A DNA stretch of 30,179 bases from CAZOWM01 sp964583615 (GTDB lineage Bacteria; Spirochaetota; B62-G9; DRHN01), in NCBI GenBank assembly GCA_964583615.1, contig CAZOWM010000044.1, forward strand, positions 1 to 30,179, given 5' to 3'. Position numbers and translations under genes: made by a program. Shown here in pieces: positions 29,700 to 30,179 of this stretch (positions within the stretch are counted from its first letter, which is position 1; every line of letters begins with the position of its first letter). The notes beneath the pieces are model-generated. The model was not told the origin of the DNA and ran no database searches. It saw nothing but the letters and a program-made list of their open reading frames with translations.

Positions 29700-30179
29700 T
29701 TACAACGTGACAGGTTTCAGCAAACGTCGATCGATATCGCTCAGGAAGATCAGTTACTGAAATATGTCATTTTCTGGGTAAATGCCGATAAAGGCTCTGC
29801 AAAATTGAGAGCTTCAAAGTCATGATGGATATATTCTCTTTATTGGTTGTCTACTCCGCAGACAACTCATAGATGTCTCGAACTTTTCCTTCCTTAAAGA
29901 ATGCAAAATAACACTGTGTATGAACATTCTACAGATGAATGATTTCTCTCAAAATAGTGATAGAATTATACATAGGGCAGTAACATTTGATTTGGGAAAG
30001 AATTATATCGATACTTTATTATAGGTGATACTGTAATTTCATTTAGATGGATATAAATAAGATGGCAAAGCAATTGAGAGTTCTTTTAATACTATCAATA
30101 CTTGCATTTATTTTATTATTTCCGATCATGTGTGTCTAAATTAAGAATTGAAAAAGCCCAACTAAACCCTATAATGGTT
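29700..30179. other. AT-rich 480-bp block at the right edge with no convincing gene
   Basis: This stretch is clearly richer in A and T than the rest, especially after about 29870. Short frames exist on the plus strand. One at 29920-30024 encodes 34 residues. One at 30047-30139 encodes 30 residues, is strongly hydrophobic (LRVLLILSILAFILLF) and ends MCV, like a truncated signal peptide. Neither has a ribosome site. On the minus strand 29750-29839 is an open 29-codon stretch with no start. There is no rho-independent terminator for icd. A GCCCAAC heptamer sits at 30156-30162, 17 bases from the window end. The block may be a cassette, island or decayed-gene border. Confidence 0.6.
29846..29866. 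repeat. 7-bp inverted repeat downstream of icd
   Basis: GTTGTCT (29846-29852) and AGACAAC (29860-29866) are perfect complements around the loop ACTCCGC. No T-run follows on either strand, so a classic terminator is unlikely; a protein-binding site or RNA hairpin is possible. Confidence 0.45.

Noticed and set aside
29750..29839. 29-codon open minus-strand stretch as a transposase or gene remnant
   Set aside because: No start, no recognisable motif and a stop at both ends; too short to distinguish from chance.
29920..30139. Two tiny plus-strand ORFs (34 and 30 residues)
   Set aside because: No ribosome-binding sites and AT-rich context where short frames arise by chance; the second is hydrophobic but has no further support.
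1..30179. CRISPR arrays, insertion sequences, phage genes, toxin-antitoxin or restriction genes
   Set aside because: No repeated spacer-like units, transposase or integrase motifs, or defence-family proteins were seen on either strand.

Overview
The window looks like chromosomal DNA from a Gram-negative (diderm) bacterium of roughly 50% GC, most plausibly a spirochaete. The diderm call rests on LptF/LptG homologues, two exported beta-rich proteins of outer-membrane type and several Sec signal peptides. The spirochaete call is weaker. It rests on a LicC-like phosphocholine-type cytidylyltransferase, tRNA genes without an encoded CCA, a J-domain/TPR protein, HDOD and HD-GYP-like signalling pieces, and ferredoxin-linked 2-oxoacid metabolism. 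No rRNA or other taxonomic marker is present to settle it.

Layout. At 91-2933 (minus) lies a sugar-type ABC importer (binding protein, single-domain ATPase, permease) behind a good sigma70-type promoter at 3112-3140. An exported SH3/FG-GAP protein (3253-4614, minus) diverges from a short 2x[4Fe-4S] ferredoxin with a GTG start (4759-4962). The ferredoxin is followed by its own-promoter, ATGA-coupled 2-oxoacid:ferredoxin oxidoreductase operon (5100-7455). Two exported beta-rich proteins (7496-9435, minus) diverge from a URO-D-like protein (9619-10764). Next come an exported MsrA and a J-domain/TPR protein (minus), a small exported protein (plus), and a B12-binding radical SAM enzyme (minus). 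After these are a tiny ORF resembling the tail of an HD-GYP protein and a HAD phosphatase.

From 15442 the theme is envelope and DNA repair. A LicC-like nucleotidyltransferase (minus) diverges from lptF-lptG-uvrA (plus, overlapping or closely spaced). Converging on uvrA is a two-gene signalling operon (minus, 21355-24973). It encodes an HDOD-GAF-like-PAS histidine kinase and, overlapping by 26 bp, a receiver-DHp protein whose ATP-binding domain has lost the G1 motif. A promoter at 25093-25121 drives tRNA-Cys(GCA) and tRNA-Leu(UAA). dinB, an ABC1/UbiB-type kinase and NADP-type isocitrate dehydrogenase follow. The last 480 bases are visibly AT-rich and carry no convincing gene.

Working together: isocitrate dehydrogenase and the 2-oxoacid:ferredoxin oxidoreductase could serve the same 2-oxoglutarate node. 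UvrA and DinB are repair and tolerance enzymes. LptFG, the cytidylyltransferase and the HAD phosphatase form a plausible envelope-decoration and export neighbourhood. No phage, IS element, CRISPR array or classic defence system is visible. The points most worth a second look are the degenerate receiver-kinase, the solo HD-GYP tail, the AT-rich right edge and several perfect inverted repeats in intergenic DNA.
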